From a virus: DNA of 64,000 nucleotides. The notes below the pieces were generated by a model that was not told the origin of the DNA, made no database searches, and worked only from the letters and a program-made list of their open reading frames with translations. How positions within the stretch are numbered: position 1 is the stretch's first letter; every line of letters begins with the position of its first letter. A program made the translations under genes and the position numbers. The DNA lies in IMG/VR virus record IMGVR_UViG_3300025886_000006, positions 1 to 64,000 of that record, one strand, 5' to 3'. Of the stretch, positions 15,261 through 23,613 are shown piece after piece.

Positions 15261-15935
15261 ATGGCTAAATTAGTCTTTGTTGTTGGAAAGAGTGGACATG
15301 GAAAGTCTACGTCTATGATGAATCTCAACCCTGAGAGCACTGTCATTATTAATAGTGATAGTAAAGATCTTCCTTTCCCTGGAGCACATAAGAAGTATAC
15401 AGAAGATGAAAACATCTTCCATACATCTAATGTACCAGAGATTGTAAAGGTTCTTCAAAAGGCAAACTCTAATCCAAAAGTTAAAAGTGTAGTACTAGAC
15501 ACTTGGTCTAGAACTATGACTGATGCCGTTATGGATCCTAAATTCAGAGCCAATTCTGGTTATGAAAAATGGGCTACATATTCTGGTAATCAGTATGATC
15601 TTATTGGCATTGTCAATAAGAATATGAGAAAGGATATAATTGTGTACTTTATGGCGCATCCTGAAATCATCTTCGACGAAATGGGTCGACAGGTGTACAG
15701 AGTGCAGACTCAAGGTAAGCAGTTAGATGCTTTCGTACCTGAGAGTTTCTCCACCGTCGTTCTCTACACTGAAGTAGTAGATAATCCTGGCAAAGTGCCT
15801 GATTTTCACTTCAGAACAGTTACTAGAGGTAACGATACTTGTAAAGCTCCTTTGGGTATGTTTGATAAAGATCTGATTCCTAATGATCTCAAGATTGTGG
15901 AAGGAGCTATTAGGAAATATACAGGTATTGAGTAA
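15261..15935 (+). CDS. Sak4-like RecA-fold ATPase (recombinase type)
   Basis: This 224-residue ATPase has a Walker A near the N-terminus (Gly-Lys-Ser-Gly-His-Gly-Lys15-Ser) and a Val-Leu-Asp-Thr-Trp Walker B near residue 80. This is the pattern of the phage AAA_24/Sak4 family of single-strand annealing ATPases. Such proteins work with a dedicated ssDNA-binding protein. The next two genes are candidates for that partner. The short AT-rich leader (TTAATTTGTTTAT) before the ATG is similar to the one before 16552, suggesting equal expression. Confidence 0.85.
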   Translation: MAKLVFVVGKSGHGKSTSMMNLNPESTVIINSDSKDLPFPGAHKKYTEDENIFHTSNVPEIVKVLQKANSNPKVKSVVLDTWSRTMTDAVMDPKFRANSGYEKWATYSGNQYDLIGIVNKNMRKDIIVYFMAHPEIIFDEMGRQVYRVQTQGKQLDAFVPESFSTVVLYTEVVDNPGKVPDFHFRTVTRGNDTCKAPLGMFDKDLIPNDLKIVEGAIRKYTGIE

Positions 15936-15947
15936 TTTTAATTAGAG

Positions 15948-16520
15948 ATGATGTTAGAGAGTAGTGAGATTAGAGAAGCGGTGTTTGGAATCCCTAACGC
16001 TAGAGGAGTAATTACTGGCAAGTATCCTACGATACCAGTGCTGACAATTACAGCTCAAGTGAAGAAAGGAACCTCTGCGTCTTTTATCTTTAATGACAAG
16101 GCTGTCCAGGACTTAGACCTAGTACCTGGAGTGTCTAGTGTTTCGTTTGCTTTTGAGGACGATACTATCTTAGTTGGTAACACCACAGAGGTTATCAAAG
16201 AGGATAATTCCCAAAAGAAGCTTACGAAAAACAAACCGTACAAAATTCGTAACAAATCACTCAGAAGCTACATAGCTCGAGTATTTGGCGAAAAGTACAA
16301 CTTCAACGAGGACGTAGAATTTGTTTTAGAATTAGGCGAACGTAAAGTTGGAGGACAGGTTGTAAAAACTGCTGAATTAGTAGAGATGAATGAGTATAAC
16401 AGTCGTCAGACTGAAAGTACTTCCCCTGAAATGGAAGAAACTTATACTCAGTACAATGACAATGAAGTTGTTGATTCTACTATGAATGCAGAAGAAACAC
16501 TTGAGGAAGCTCAAGCGTAA
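15948..16520 (+). CDS. Hypothetical protein with acidic tail
   Basis: A 190-residue protein with a beta-rich body (about 15-130) and a long acidic, disordered C-terminus (about 140-190). This layout, and the position between a Sak4-like ATPase and a likely ssDNA-binding protein, suggest a DNA-metabolism accessory factor. I recognise no family. Two adjacent ATG codons (15948, 15951) are both possible starts. Confidence 0.75.
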   Translation: MMLESSEIREAVFGIPNARGVITGKYPTIPVLTITAQVKKGTSASFIFNDKAVQDLDLVPGVSSVSFAFEDDTILVGNTTEVIKEDNSQKKLTKNKPYKIRNKSLRSYIARVFGEKYNFNEDVEFVLELGERKVGGQVVKTAELVEMNEYNSRQTESTSPEMEETYTQYNDNEVVDSTMNAEETLEEAQA

Positions 16521-16551
16521 TTGTTGATTTGTTAATTTAATTTTTGTTTAT

Positions 16552-17208
16552 ATGAGTATGACAATTGATCTAAATGATCAATCTTTAGACGCTAAGTCTG
16601 GATCTGATACACCTATTTTTAATAATGGTAAAGCAGGTCGAGTTAGTGTTACCTGCAGCGTGCAGAAAAGACAACCAAACGAAGCTGATAATCAGCCTAA
16701 CTGGAAGTTTTATATGCGTGATGCAAACGGAGCTGAAATCTCTGAAGGTTTTTACTACCAAACTGACCCTGAAAAAACTTGGGCTCTTACCAAGCAGATG
16801 AAGTCTTTGCGTCACATTGCTAAGTGTTATCTAGGTGAAGACTATGTCTTTCCTAGTTACGAAAGTGCAATTGAGATGCTGGATAACATCATGAGTCAAG
16901 TGGGTGGAGTATGTAACGGCAAAGCAATGCGCGTTTTCGTTAACTACGGAACCTCTGGAAATGAAGACAAAGGAATCAAAGCTAAACCTAGCAGATTCCT
17001 TAAGCTTAGAAATTTTACTCCTTTTATCGAGAACGCTTCTCGTGTAACTGAGGATAACTCTAAGTTGACAGACTCTGGAATCGAGATACTCGAACGTCCA
17101 CAGATGGATGAAACCTCTGGGACTGCAGTTGATATGTCAGCTTCTTTTGGAAACACAGGCAGTGAAACCACTGTTAATGCTCCAACTGAGGACTGGAAAG
17201 TCGACTAA
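16552..17208 (+). CDS. Probable single-stranded DNA-binding protein
   Basis: A 218-residue protein with beta-strand-rich regions (about 20-165), many exposed aromatic and basic residues, and an acidic, low-complexity tail that ends in Asp-Trp-Lys-Val-Asp. The body and tail layout is typical of phage ssDNA-binding proteins. Its position, with Sak4-like ATPase and helicase upstream and primase downstream, fits. I do not recognise a specific SSB family, so the call rests on layout and context. A structured RNA begins immediately after its stop codon. Confidence 0.6.
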   Translation: MSMTIDLNDQSLDAKSGSDTPIFNNGKAGRVSVTCSVQKRQPNEADNQPNWKFYMRDANGAEISEGFYYQTDPEKTWALTKQMKSLRHIAKCYLGEDYVFPSYESAIEMLDNIMSQVGGVCNGKAMRVFVNYGTSGNEDKGIKAKPSRFLKLRNFTPFIENASRVTEDNSKLTDSGIEILERPQMDETSGTAVDMSASFGNTGSETTVNAPTEDWKVD

Positions 17209-17510
17209 GAGCAGAATTGCTCGCTTGCTGTAGAGGGATGGTTATCACTGTGCCTCGTCCCCTGAAAGGATGGAGGCATAAATAACTACCTTTACGGTAG
17301 GCAAAAAAAGTAGTTTATCTTCAACCAAGTCGTATGGGAAGGTAAATTTCAAAGATGGAGGAAAGCGGCTGTTATACCTTCATACCAACATAAGTGCTGA
17401 GTAGTTACTGGATGGAGATAGCTGTAAAGTCTCTAGAGCTCTCACCACCATCAGTCTTAATGAAGGCTGATAGTGAGAGAGTTCTAAGCCCAGTAACTAC
17501 TTTGGCACTT
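17209..17510 (+). ncRNA. Multi-helix structured RNA before the primase gene
   Basis: The 318-nt gap starts as a hairpin right after the stop codon (GAGCA/TGCTC, 17209-17222). GCCTC..TCC/GGA..GAGGC follows at 17252-17277. At 17284-17315 there are two mutually exclusive stems, CTACC/GGTAG versus AACTAC/GTAGTT. GTATG..AAGGTA pairs with TACCTT-CATAC (17332-17385). The last domain is closed by AAGTGC plus AGTAGTTACTGG (17392-17411) pairing with CCAGTAACTACT plus GCACTT (17490-17510). It contains a strong inner hairpin, CTCTCAC/GTGAGAG with ATCAG/CTGAT. A T-run follows the last stem. Confidence 0.65.
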
Positions 17511-17526
17511 TTTTATTTCATAACTA

Positions 17527-18575
17527 TGGCAATAAACTTAAACAAACTAGAGGATTATCCTTTGGCAACGAAAGAGCTTGTTTTAGAGCGTTTCGACTCT
17601 TATCAGATCTTCAGGTATTACTTAGGAGATTTCGAGCCAGGAAGGGCCTTTATATCGCCTCTGAGAAGAGAATCAAAAAAAAGTTTTAATGTCTATTTTA
17701 ATTCTGACAAGAATCAACTTTATTACATAGACTTTACTATGGACATACATGGTGATGTCTTTGACTTTGTGATGAAGAAATTTTCATACAATTCTATAGC
17801 AGATGCTATAGCTCATGTATGTTTGGATTTTGGAATACAAGACCTGAAATATAAAAATAAAGGCTCAGTTGAAATGACTAGGTCTGACCATAAGATACTA
17901 CAAGCAACACTCCCTAAAAAAATGTCTATTAAGATACCTAAAAAGGTACTTAGTATAACCAAGAGAGAGTGGAATAAAAGTGACGCAGCTTATTGGTACC
18001 CTTTTGGAATTAGTAGGGATACTTTAGACTTTTTTAGAGTTGTCCCTATTAAACATTATTTTATAAACAATAATGTTTATGGAGCAGATATTCTGTCGTA
18101 TGCATATCGTGAATACAAAGATGGTGTACTTACCATAAAAGTTTACCAACCTCATTCTGTGTATAGAAAGTGGATTAGTGGAACTCAATATGACGTATGG
18201 CAAGGATGGAGTCAACTTCCTAGAGAGGGTGATATGGTAATACTTACTAAGTCTTTAAAAGATGTTATGAGTATTAGGGAAGTTACTGGGATACCTGCAG
18301 TTAGTTTACAAGGTGAAACAGTTAACCCAAAGAGAAATGTTATTGCTGAACTTCGTAAGAGGTTTAAGCATGTTATTGTTTTTTATGACAATGACATTAG
18401 TAAAGAGAAGAATTGGGGGCAAATAGCAGCAAAGAAACTTTGTGATGAATTTGGGCTACCTTCTATTGTTATTCCTGCTAGACATCATTGTAAAGACTTT
18501 TCTGATCTTGTAAGATATATAGGAAGAAAGGAAGCAAAGCAAATATTAATTAATCAAATCAGTTCAGTAAAATGA
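17527..18575 (+). CDS. DnaG-like primase (Toprim domain)
   Basis: The start is taken at the ATG at 17527, because the frame upstream runs through the structured RNA. The 349-residue protein has an N-terminal part resembling the fold after a primase zinc finger but without the CHC2 cysteines. A Toprim domain lies at about 225-320, with Val-Ile-Leu-Thr-Lys-Ser-Leu-Lys-Asp in place of the usual Glu-Gly motif, and Phe-Tyr-Asp-Asn-Asp as the DxD motif. It probably makes RNA primers with the DnaB-like helicase. It overlaps the MoxR-type gene by 4 nt. Confidence 0.8.
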
Positions 18576-19714
18576 GTAAAAATTCGACGAGGGAAATTAC
18601 AACCTCAATGATTGGAAAAGAAGACTTGTTTAAGTCTTTAGCAGTTGCTAACGCAATAGGTGCGCCTATTTTGTTAGTTGGAGATCCAGGTGTTGGCAAG
18701 ACTAAAGCAGTCTTGGAATATGCTGCTAGCATGTATAAAAAAGAAGATGGAACTCCTGACCATGAGAAAATTATGGAAAAGACTTTCATTTTAGAGACTG
18801 ACGAGGGGACTCGTAGTGCTGAAGTGAAAGGACGAGTAAACATCAAAAAGCTTATCCAAGATGAGACCTTTGAAATGCTGTCTCCTATTGTTGACTCTGA
18901 GTTTGTAGTCATCAATGAGGTAGATAAAGCATCTGCTGCTGTAAGAAACAGCTTGCTTGGTGTTATGAATGAGAAAATTCTCTTCAATGGCCAAGAAAAG
19001 GTTGACTGTAAGTGGAAAGTTTTTGTTGCAACTTGCAATGAGATTCCAAAAGACGAAGAAGGAAATCCATTTTGGGATAGATTTCTTATCAAGATTCGTG
19101 TGAACAGAGTTCTACGCGAGCAGCTTGAGAAATACTATGCTGATGGAGAGAGAAAGTACGAGAAAGTCGTAATGTTTTCTTATCCTGAAACACAGATGGA
19201 TCTAGACAAAGTTCGTCTCAATGACGAGTCTGTCAAGAAATTTCTTCATGAATTCTATACGAATCTCTCAGATAGAACTTTGACTTTCGTACCTACGCTT
19301 GCAAGAGCAATTTCTGCTGTGTATGGCATGACTTCAAACCAAGCACTTGTAAAGACTGCTACATGGTTAATTGGAGAAAAAGAAGCAGGAAACTTTGGTA
19401 AACGTATTGTTAATCCTGTTGTCAATCAGATTATCTCTGATATTGACATGATGCGAGGGATGACAAACAGCGTTATCATGAATGAAAGCATTCGTAATAT
19501 CAACGAAGCTGTGGCTAAAGGTAAAGCTGATGGTCACATAACTTCATCTGATATGGATGAAATCATTCACTCTGTAAATAGTCCTATTCATGGCAAACAT
19601 CCTAAGGCAGCTGAATTCAAGTTTATGTCTGTTGGAGCTGATTTTAGTGGAGCAGAAAACGCTGTATTAGAAGAAGCAGAAGAAAGCATTGGTGAATCAG
19701 ATTGGTTTAACTAA
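18572..19714 (+). CDS. MoxR-type AAA+ ATPase (pair 1)
   Basis: This 380-residue AAA+ protein has Walker A Gly37-Asp-Pro-Gly-Val-Gly-Lys43-Thr and a Walker B strand ending in Asn-Glu-Val-Asp, in which the canonical DE is shifted to NE. An Asn-Glu sensor-1 region (Ala-Thr-Cys-Asn-Glu) and a conserved Asp-Arg-Phe follow. Length and motifs fit MoxR/RavA-like ATPases. These form hexamers and work with a VWA-domain partner to insert metals or remodel complexes. The VWA gene follows with a 1-nt overlap. The target in phage infection is unknown. Confidence 0.88.
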   Translation: MSKNSTREITTSMIGKEDLFKSLAVANAIGAPILLVGDPGVGKTKAVLEYAASMYKKEDGTPDHEKIMEKTFILETDEGTRSAEVKGRVNIKKLIQDETFEMLSPIVDSEFVVINEVDKASAAVRNSLLGVMNEKILFNGQEKVDCKWKVFVATCNEIPKDEEGNPFWDRFLIKIRVNRVLREQLEKYYADGERKYEKVVMFSYPETQMDLDKVRLNDESVKKFLHEFYTNLSDRTLTFVPTLARAISAVYGMTSNQALVKTATWLIGEKEAGNFGKRIVNPVVNQIISDIDMMRGMTNSVIMNESIRNINEAVAKGKADGHITSSDMDEIIHSVNSPIHGKHPKAAEFKFMSVGADFSGAENAVLEEAEESIGESDWFN

Positions 19715-21150
19715 TGTCTCAATTAACAGAATACAAAACTTCTTGGGTAACTGAGAACGATGGTTTTCACGATTGGGACTTGATTTCACCTCATATTGAC
19801 AGAAGAGACTCTGCTGTCCTTTGTAGGTATGTCAAAGATTTTTCTTTTAATAGAATTAGAGAAGAAGAAAAAAGGCAAGTTACAGAGGAAGAGAGTGCTA
19901 TGATAGAGAATTTCGCAGATAACTTTATTAGAGATATCTACAGTCTTTATGTCAACCCATCATCTAAGACTAAGTTCAAAGAAGACATCACTGGGAACGA
20001 AATGAAACAAGAGTTACTTCAGGACATCTATAACTATTATGTTAAGATTCCTTCTGAAGGCAACACTATGTATTCAGGAGTTCTTACTGGTTATATCACT
20101 TCTGAGATTCTTAAGCTTATGAAACAACATGCTGACAAGCAAGATAATCCTGGACAATGCATGCAGGACATGGCGTCTTTTATGCAAGGTGGAGGACAAG
20201 GTGATGGTTCAGCAGGTGAGCAAGCTTTGAAAGAAGCTTTGAAAGATAAAGTAAAACTTCAAGATGTAGCATCCAAAGCTTCTCAAAAAGCTACGGAGCA
20301 AATTCAAGACTTGGAAGGTTCTGGTATGTCTGACGCTATGGCAAATAGTGATGACAGTCAACAGAAGAAAAGTCGAGGAGTTGGTACAGTAATGCAAGAA
20401 TTAGCAGATCTTATGCAAATGAGAGATGCTATTTCTGCACTGTCTGTAGCTAGAGGTCAGATTGCTGACTCTTTAGAGAAAATCTTGAAGTATAGTTATT
20501 CTTATTTTTCGAGGAGTTCCAAAGTGGAAGAATACGATCTATTGGATGCAGAGGAATTAGACCAACTTGATGGTCTAGAGAATCTTCTTCCAATCTTAAA
20601 GAAGGTCAGCATTGCTAACATCACTTCTTTAGAATACAAACCTTTAGGAAAGGTAGATTTTTATATTGACTGTTCTGGCAGTATGAGTAGAAATACTAAT
20701 ACTGATAGGGGCAGAAGATTAGGAGATTTTATCATTGCTAAAGGTCTAGCAATTAATCTAATGCGCTTGAATCTTTCAAGAGAAATTAGATTCTTTGCAA
20801 GTCACTTATTCCCAGACATAATTACTGACGCTGTCAGTTTGATGAAATGGAATCATTCTGGAGGTACCAGTATCGACACTGTAATAGAAGAAATAAACAA
20901 TACAGGAATGAACAGCATTGTCTTAACTGACGCATGTTGTCCTATTAATGTTTACTCTTCTAAATGTTTCTTTATATGTATCAATATGGCTCTTGGAGCT
21001 AGTGGATACTATAGAAGCGCAGGAGATGCTGCAGCTATAGAAGCAAAATTCTATGACAACGGACAAGTATTTGGTTATCAACCATCTACTGGCGAAGTCA
21101 AATTAGCACTTAATAGAGCACACTGCGAAGAGATAGTGAAACGTCGTTAA
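19714..21150 (+). CDS. VWA-domain protein, MoxR partner (pair 1)
   Basis: This 478-residue protein has a C-terminal von Willebrand A domain (about 310-470). It has a complete MIDAS: Asp319-Cys-Ser-Gly-Ser, a Thr in Ser-Gly-Gly-Thr-Ser, and an Asp in Leu-Thr-Asp-Ala. The N-terminal 300 residues are helical, with a Gln/Gly-rich linker near 145-165. It resembles CoxE/ViaA-type proteins that pair with MoxR ATPases, and it overlaps its ATPase gene by 1 nt. It is likely cytoplasmic, since no signal peptide is seen. Confidence 0.85.
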   Translation: MSQLTEYKTSWVTENDGFHDWDLISPHIDRRDSAVLCRYVKDFSFNRIREEEKRQVTEEESAMIENFADNFIRDIYSLYVNPSSKTKFKEDITGNEMKQELLQDIYNYYVKIPSEGNTMYSGVLTGYITSEILKLMKQHADKQDNPGQCMQDMASFMQGGGQGDGSAGEQALKEALKDKVKLQDVASKASQKATEQIQDLEGSGMSDAMANSDDSQQKKSRGVGTVMQELADLMQMRDAISALSVARGQIADSLEKILKYSYSYFSRSSKVEEYDLLDAEELDQLDGLENLLPILKKVSIANITSLEYKPLGKVDFYIDCSGSMSRNTNTDRGRRLGDFIIAKGLAINLMRLNLSREIRFFASHLFPDIITDAVSLMKWNHSGGTSIDTVIEEINNTGMNSIVLTDACCPINVYSSKCFFICINMALGASGYYRSAGDAAAIEAKFYDNGQVFGYQPSTGEVKLALNRAHCEEIVKRR

Positions 21151-21154
21151 GTGT

Positions 21155-21162
21155 TATATTTG
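21155..21162 (+). promoter_or_regulatory. Possible Bacteroidota -7 element (TATATTTG)
   Basis: TATATTTG, matching TAnnTTTG, lies directly after the VWA gene stop and 3 nt before the ATG of the RusA-like gene, so a transcript from here would be nearly leaderless. No TTG is found at the -33 position. It is weak evidence by itself. Confidence 0.3.
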
Positions 21163-21165
21163 TGT

Positions 21166-21684
21166 ATGGAAAAAGAACTACTGTCCGTTACAATGGACAA
21201 GTTTCCCACACACGTACCTTTAAACAAGAAACGAAGTAAATGGATGAAGATTGGTTTTAACCGTATATACTCAGGCATGAATTTCCACTTAAGAAATTTA
21301 GTGGTGTCCCACATGCACGAGTACATCAGCAGTTGTATACCTGCTGGGGTTAAACCTCTTCGTCCAGGTCTTCGTTGTAAGTTAATTGTCAAAGTTCCTA
21401 AAAATTTTGGCAACATCAGAAGAGTGAAAGGAAAGTTATCGTGGAAGAAACCACCTAAAGATCATCGTCCTAATTGGGACCTTGAGAATCTAGCTAACAT
21501 ATGGATTAAGTGCATTAATGATACGTTAGTTGGCAGGGAGGTTATACCTGACGATACTGTGGGAGTGATAAGTGGCATTAGCTATGAATTTGTTGAATGT
21601 GAGGAGTTCGAAGATAGAGAACTCGTCTATAAAATTTATGAGCATGTCAATGATGAAAAGAGTTCTCGACAAAATGATGTTTGA
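21166..21684 (+). CDS. rusA: RusA-like Holliday junction resolvase
   Basis: I use the ATG at 21166 rather than a GTG at 21151. The 172-residue protein carries the RusA signature in its last third: Asn-Trp-Asp-Leu-Glu-Asn-Leu, then Asn-Asp-Thr-Leu, then Ile-Pro-Asp-Asp. These acidic residues form the metal-binding site of this endonuclease family. The family usually has 120-140 residues, and here the N-terminal 40 are extra. It would resolve branched replication intermediates before packaging. It follows the VWA gene closely and precedes an exonuclease gene. Confidence 0.85.
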   Translation: MEKELLSVTMDKFPTHVPLNKKRSKWMKIGFNRIYSGMNFHLRNLVVSHMHEYISSCIPAGVKPLRPGLRCKLIVKVPKNFGNIRRVKGKLSWKKPPKDHRPNWDLENLANIWIKCINDTLVGREVIPDDTVGVISGISYEFVECEEFEDRELVYKIYEHVNDEKSSRQNDV

Positions 21685-21874
21685 GAACATGACAGAAGAC
21701 CAAGCTATGAGAGCTGTGGGCTTCGAAGTAAATAAAACTAGGAATGAGAAAAGTGCTGACAAAAGAAAGCGAGATCAGAAAAGTGGTGGAGAAGAGACTT
21801 CTTCAAGCAAAAGAGTATCGCAAAAACGTAGGAGTAAACCAAAGTCGCCTCAAGAAGTTGAGGATTCATCCTAG
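21653..21874 (+). CDS. Possible small overlapping protein
   Basis: A 73-residue reading frame that overlaps the RusA-like gene by 32 nt and the exonuclease gene by about 130 nt. The first 30 residues look protein-like (Thr-Glu-Asp-Gln-Ala-Met-Arg-Ala-Val-Gly), and the rest is a Lys/Arg/Ser-rich run. It could be a real small gene, or only its beginning may matter if the exonuclease is made by frameshifting. Doubtful. Confidence 0.3.
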   Translation: MKRVLDKMMFENMTEDQAMRAVGFEVNKTRNEKSADKRKRDQKSGGEETSSSKRVSQKRRSKPKSPQEVEDSS

Positions 21875-22925
21875 ATATTATAAGAATTATTCGAATACTA
21901 TAGAGATACCATCTATTATCCCTGAACATTATGTGTTTGGAAGTCTATTAGACTTTTGGGTAGTAGATTGTTTTGAAGTAGATGACGAACAACTCTTAAA
22001 GGCTCTTATGGAGTATGAATATGTTGAGTATAATGAGCTGCTCAACGGTCCCATACCAAAAGAGAATACTGTGCCTAGAAAATTACTAGATGAACTGTTT
22101 GCAGAAAACTATGTTAATGGAGACTTAAAAGACTCCAGTCAATATACAGACGCAGACTGGATCAATTATCTAGCTAGGAAAAAGGCATACGGTAATCTTA
22201 AAGACCTAACCAAGTTACAAAAGATTAAACCTTATCTTGGTTATTTCGATTTTATAACTGCAAATAGCGATAGTAGGATCATAACTCCAAAAGAAGTTTC
22301 ACGAGCTCTTGAAATGCGAAGGTTGATATTTACAACTGGACCTTTTAAGATTATGATAGATGATCTAGATGTTAATATTTTTCCAAAAACAATACTGGAA
22401 CATACTACTCCAGGAGGAACAAAATGCAAGGCAGAATTAGACTTTTTATTAACAAGTGTTAGTAAAGGTTCTTGCAAAGTGTTGGACTTTAAAACTACTT
22501 ACGAATACGAAAGTAATTTTAAGACACAGTTCTGGAAAAATGAGTACGCATTTCAATCTGCTTTTTACTCTTGGATACTTGTATCTATATTAGACGTAAA
22601 GGGAAAAAGCATTACGACAAGAGAAGTTAAGGAAGAAGAGTATCTTGTGATAGGTACTTATTCTAACATTGACTCTCCTGAATTTTTGGTCGCTAGCAAA
22701 AAACATGGAACTAATGGGTACAAATGTGCTCCTACATTATTTTCTGTGTCTGATAAAGTTAATCGTGAGCTTATAGGTTATGATCCTATGCGTGAAAGAT
22801 TGGCTAGTCGTGGTTATAAATCTGTAATTGAGTCTATCGAGGACTTGGAATATCATAACGCCTTAGGGAGTTTTGATGAACCAGCTGAGGTACTTAGGTC
22901 AGGTAAAATAACTATTCATAACTAG
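21744..22925 (+). CDS. PD-(D/E)XK exonuclease (lambda exo/RecB-like)
   Basis: This 393-residue protein has the PD-(D/E)XK nuclease core. An N-terminal Ser-Arg-Leu-Lys-Lys-Leu..Pro-Arg-Tyr-Tyr segment is typical of Cas4/RecB-type exonucleases. It is followed by a His-Tyr-Val-Phe-Gly-Ser-Leu helix, Glu-Leu-Asp233, Asp248-Phe-Lys250, and a downstream Gln-Ser-Ala-Phe-Tyr motif IV helix. It probably produces single-stranded ends for the Sak4-like annealing system. It sits between the RusA-like resolvase and a gene of unknown function. Confidence 0.85.
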   Translation: MRKVLTKESEIRKVVEKRLLQAKEYRKNVGVNQSRLKKLRIHPRYYKNYSNTIEIPSIIPEHYVFGSLLDFWVVDCFEVDDEQLLKALMEYEYVEYNELLNGPIPKENTVPRKLLDELFAENYVNGDLKDSSQYTDADWINYLARKKAYGNLKDLTKLQKIKPYLGYFDFITANSDSRIITPKEVSRALEMRRLIFTTGPFKIMIDDLDVNIFPKTILEHTTPGGTKCKAELDFLLTSVSKGSCKVLDFKTTYEYESNFKTQFWKNEYAFQSAFYSWILVSILDVKGKSITTREVKEEEYLVIGTYSNIDSPEFLVASKKHGTNGYKCAPTLFSVSDKVNRELIGYDPMRERLASRGYKSVIESIEDLEYHNALGSFDEPAEVLRSGKITIHN

Positions 22926-22926
22926 T

Positions 22927-23613
22927 ATGAACCAAATACATAAAGTAGCAATTAGTAAAAGAAAGTTTAATATGACATCAGACTTTGTTATGCCTCTATT
23001 GGGAATACCTGTAGATGTATTTAAGTGCAAAGTCAAAGACTCTTTTCAAAGAGTAGTCTTATCGAACCGATTTTACCAAGCATATATCTACGATGATATA
23101 GTTGATTCGTTTAGAGAAAAATGCGTCTTTGTGGTGTATCACCAAATGCAAGACGTAGAGTTTTCAGCTTTCGAGAATACTTTGAAATCGTACCCTAACT
23201 TTTTAGCTAATTATGATATTGGAGATAGCGCATTTGGTTGTGCTGTATTCAAGATACCTCAAGAACATGAAGCTGATTATGAGGCTTACCTTAAAGGTAA
23301 GTGGAGTAATTATAGCGAGAGTGCTCGAGCTAAGTGTATAGAGAACAGATTTACTGATTCCAAAACTTCCCAAATCATTGGACAAATATTTAGTCGCAGT
23401 GAAGTCTTAAGAGAAGGCTGGGAAAATAAGATGGACATCAAACTTCCAGAAAATGCTGAAGTTTGGTCTAGTCCTAATCTTACTCCCTCTGAAGAGAAAG
23501 ATACTGAAGGAAAATTTAAATCTGAAATTCTAGACAATAGAGTAAGGGATTTACTAACTCCAATTGGAGTAAAACCATTAGCAGAAGATGAAACGAATAA
23601 AGACAGATCTTAA
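22927..23613 (+). CDS. Hypothetical protein
   Basis: A 228-residue protein of unknown function with a mixed alpha/beta pattern in residues 1-130 and a charged, probably flexible C-terminal third. It starts 1 nt after the exonuclease stop and overlaps the uracil-DNA glycosylase gene by 26 nt, so it is part of the DNA-metabolism operon. Confidence 0.75.
   Translation: MNQIHKVAISKRKFNMTSDFVMPLLGIPVDVFKCKVKDSFQRVVLSNRFYQAYIYDDIVDSFREKCVFVVYHQMQDVEFSAFENTLKSYPNFLANYDIGDSAFGCAVFKIPQEHEADYEAYLKGKWSNYSESARAKCIENRFTDSKTSQIIGQIFSRSEVLREGWENKMDIKLPENAEVWSSPNLTPSEEKDTEGKFKSEILDNRVRDLLTPIGVKPLAEDETNKDRS

Noticed and set aside
17209-17526. Extension of the primase gene to an upstream ATG at 17394
   Set aside because: The added residues would come from a strongly paired RNA domain and do not look like primase. 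The ATG at 17527 is followed at once by the primase N-terminus.
18559-19092. Leftward frame of 177 codons opposite the first MoxR-type gene
   Set aside because: The rightward frame has clear AAA+ motifs, and the opposite frame is a shadow.
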